Shown piece by piece: positions 6,031 through 6,770 of a stretch of DNA of 6,770 nucleotides. Made by a program: the position numbers and the translations under genes. The stretch's first letter is position 1, and every line of letters starts with the position of its first letter. Source of the stretch: an uncultured Prevotellaceae bacterium (lineage in GTDB: Bacteria > Bacteroidota > Bacteroidia > Bacteroidales > Bacteroidaceae); NCBI GenBank assembly GCA_958404085.1, contig CATXZX010000100.1, positions 1-6,770 on the forward strand. Direction: 5' to 3'. The notes under the pieces were generated by a model, which was not told where the DNA came from, made no database searches, and saw nothing but the letters and a program-made list of their open reading frames with translations.

Positions 6031-6597
6031 ATGATTAAATCTCAAGACATCAAAAACGGAACATGCATCCGCTTGGATGGCAAACTCTACTTTTGTGTGG
6101 AATTCCTGCATGTAAAACCAGGTAAAGGCAACACCATTATGCGTACAAAACTGAAAGACGTCGTAACCGGCCGTATTCTGGAAAAACGCTTCAACATCGG
6201 CGAAGCGCTGGAGGATGTCCGCGTAGAACGCCGCCCCTACCAGTATTCTTACAGCGAAGGTGACCAGTACCATTTGCTCAATCAGGAAACGTGGGATGAC
6301 ATAGCCATTGCCAAAGACTTGATTACAGGTGTGGATTTCATGAAAGAAGGAGATATCGTAGAGGTTGTAACCGATGCGTCTACCGAAACCGTTCTCTATG
6401 CCGAAATGCCTGTCAAGACCGTTCTGAAAATCACTTATACAGAACCGGGGCTGAAAGGTGATACGGCAACCAATGCAACCAAACCGGCTACGGTCGAGAC
6501 GGGAGCAACCGTACGTGTTCCTCTCTTCATCAACGAAGGTGAACTCATCGAGGTCGATACGCGTGACGGTTCATACGTAAACCGCGTAAAAGCATAA
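6031..6597 (+). CDS. efp: Translation elongation factor P
   Basis: EF-P binds between the P and E sites of the ribosome and speeds peptide-bond formation at consecutive prolines. The 188-residue length is normal and the three beta-barrel domains are present. Domain I is the KOW-like barrel (about 1-62), with the tip loop HVKPGKGN (27-34). K32 is the residue that aligns with the post-translationally modified lysine of Escherichia coli EF-P (K34). Domain II spans about 65-127 (YQYSYSEGDQYHLLNQETWDDI, then FMKEGDIVEVV). Domain III spans about 128-188 and ends with the family signature VPLFINEGELIEVDTRDGSYVNRV (163-186). The tip is of the lysine type, so an EpmA-like or another lysine-directed modification is possible, but no modifying enzyme gene lies in the window. 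The start is ATG 6031, with no Shine-Dalgarno and an A-rich leader. It is transcribed alone, between its own promoter and a long hairpin. Confidence 0.97.
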   Translation: MIKSQDIKNGTCIRLDGKLYFCVEFLHVKPGKGNTIMRTKLKDVVTGRILEKRFNIGEALEDVRVERRPYQYSYSEGDQYHLLNQETWDDIAIAKDLITGVDFMKEGDIVEVVTDASTETVLYAEMPVKTVLKITYTEPGLKGDTATNATKPATVETGATVRVPLFINEGELIEVDTRDGSYVNRVKA

Positions 6598-6627
6598 ACA
6601 CACATACAATCGCGCCCATACGGCGCA

Positions 6628-6686
6628 ATGCTGCAAAAGAGAGAACCAGGTACACACAATATACCTGGTTCTCTCTTTTGCAGCAT
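6628..6686. terminator. 25-bp perfect inverted repeat, probable bidirectional terminator after efp
   Basis: Bases 6628-6652 pair perfectly with 6662-6686 (25 bp) around a 9-nt loop, CACACAATA. The inner stem is flanked by AAAAG on the left and CTTTT on the right, giving a U-tract in either direction. It starts 31 bp after the efp stop and lies before the end of a probable convergent gene. A smaller hairpin, GCGCC-CATAC-GGCGC (6612-6626), precedes it. Confidence 0.75.
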
Positions 6687-6704
6687 GATTGTAAAACAAC
6701 ACGG

Positions 6705-6770
6705 TCAGGGCCTGCTTTCTCCCTCAATAAACTCTTCTGCACTTTCGCCCGCCATCTTTACAGTCTTGCT
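6705..6770 (-). CDS. C-terminal end of a probable minus-strand gene, unidentified
   Basis: The minus strand is open from the window edge for 21 codons and stops at TGA (6707-6705). The tail SKTVKMAGESAEEFIEGESRP is acidic and helix-prone, with an ordinary protein composition. A second frame is also open for 14 codons but gives a Cys/Arg-rich string that looks non-coding. The position just beyond a bidirectional hairpin supports a convergent gene ending here. No family can be named. Confidence 0.45.
   Translation of the reverse strand, partial: SKTVKMAGESAEEFIEGESRP

Noticed and set aside
1..6770. CRISPR array, tRNA, rRNA, insertion sequence or phage features
   Set aside because: No regularly spaced repeats, cloverleaf, transposase motifs or target-site duplications were seen on reading both strands.

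Overview
The window reads as ordinary chromosomal DNA from a member of the Bacteroidota, most likely order Bacteroidales. It is about half G+C. The main evidence is promoter grammar: five intergenic sites match the Bacteroidetes -7 consensus TAnnTTTG (TATATTTG, TACCTTTG, TACTTTTG, TATTTTTG, TAACTTTG). Most starts lack a Shine-Dalgarno sequence, and murF lies among non-division genes. A genus cannot be named from the sequence alone.

Layout, left to right. The C-terminus of a thioredoxin-like protein (+) is followed by a 27-bp perfect inverted repeat that probably ends transcription from both sides. Next are a ROK-family sugar-kinase-like gene (-) with its own promoter and murF (-), which has its own promoter, a strong ribosome binding site and a terminator. 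A 114-bp divergent promoter region separates murF from folP (+), and cdaA (+) follows folP after 9 bp. An Eis-like GNAT acetyltransferase gene (-) meets cdaA tail to tail with a 6-bp overlap. A divergent intergenic region leads to efp (+), which ends at a 25-bp perfect inverted repeat. The window closes with the last codons of a probable minus-strand gene.

The central block joins three essential-type functions around one promoter region. MurF completes the peptidoglycan precursor UDP-MurNAc-pentapeptide. FolP makes dihydropteroate for folate. CdaA is a membrane diadenylate cyclase that makes c-di-AMP, a messenger tied to turgor and cell-wall homeostasis in other bacteria. The -7 boxes for murF and folP-cdaA lie 44 bp apart on opposite strands, so shared control is possible but unproven. 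EF-P, which relieves ribosome stalling at proline runs, stands alone.

I see no mobile element, CRISPR array, phage gene, tRNA, rRNA or clear new multi-gene system. The points worth a second look are modest: two long perfect palindromic terminators with 9-nt loops, an atypical ROK protein without the zinc site, a terminator-free tail-to-tail overlap at cdaA, an uncertain GNAT N-terminus, and a 12-bp palindrome beside the efp -7 box.
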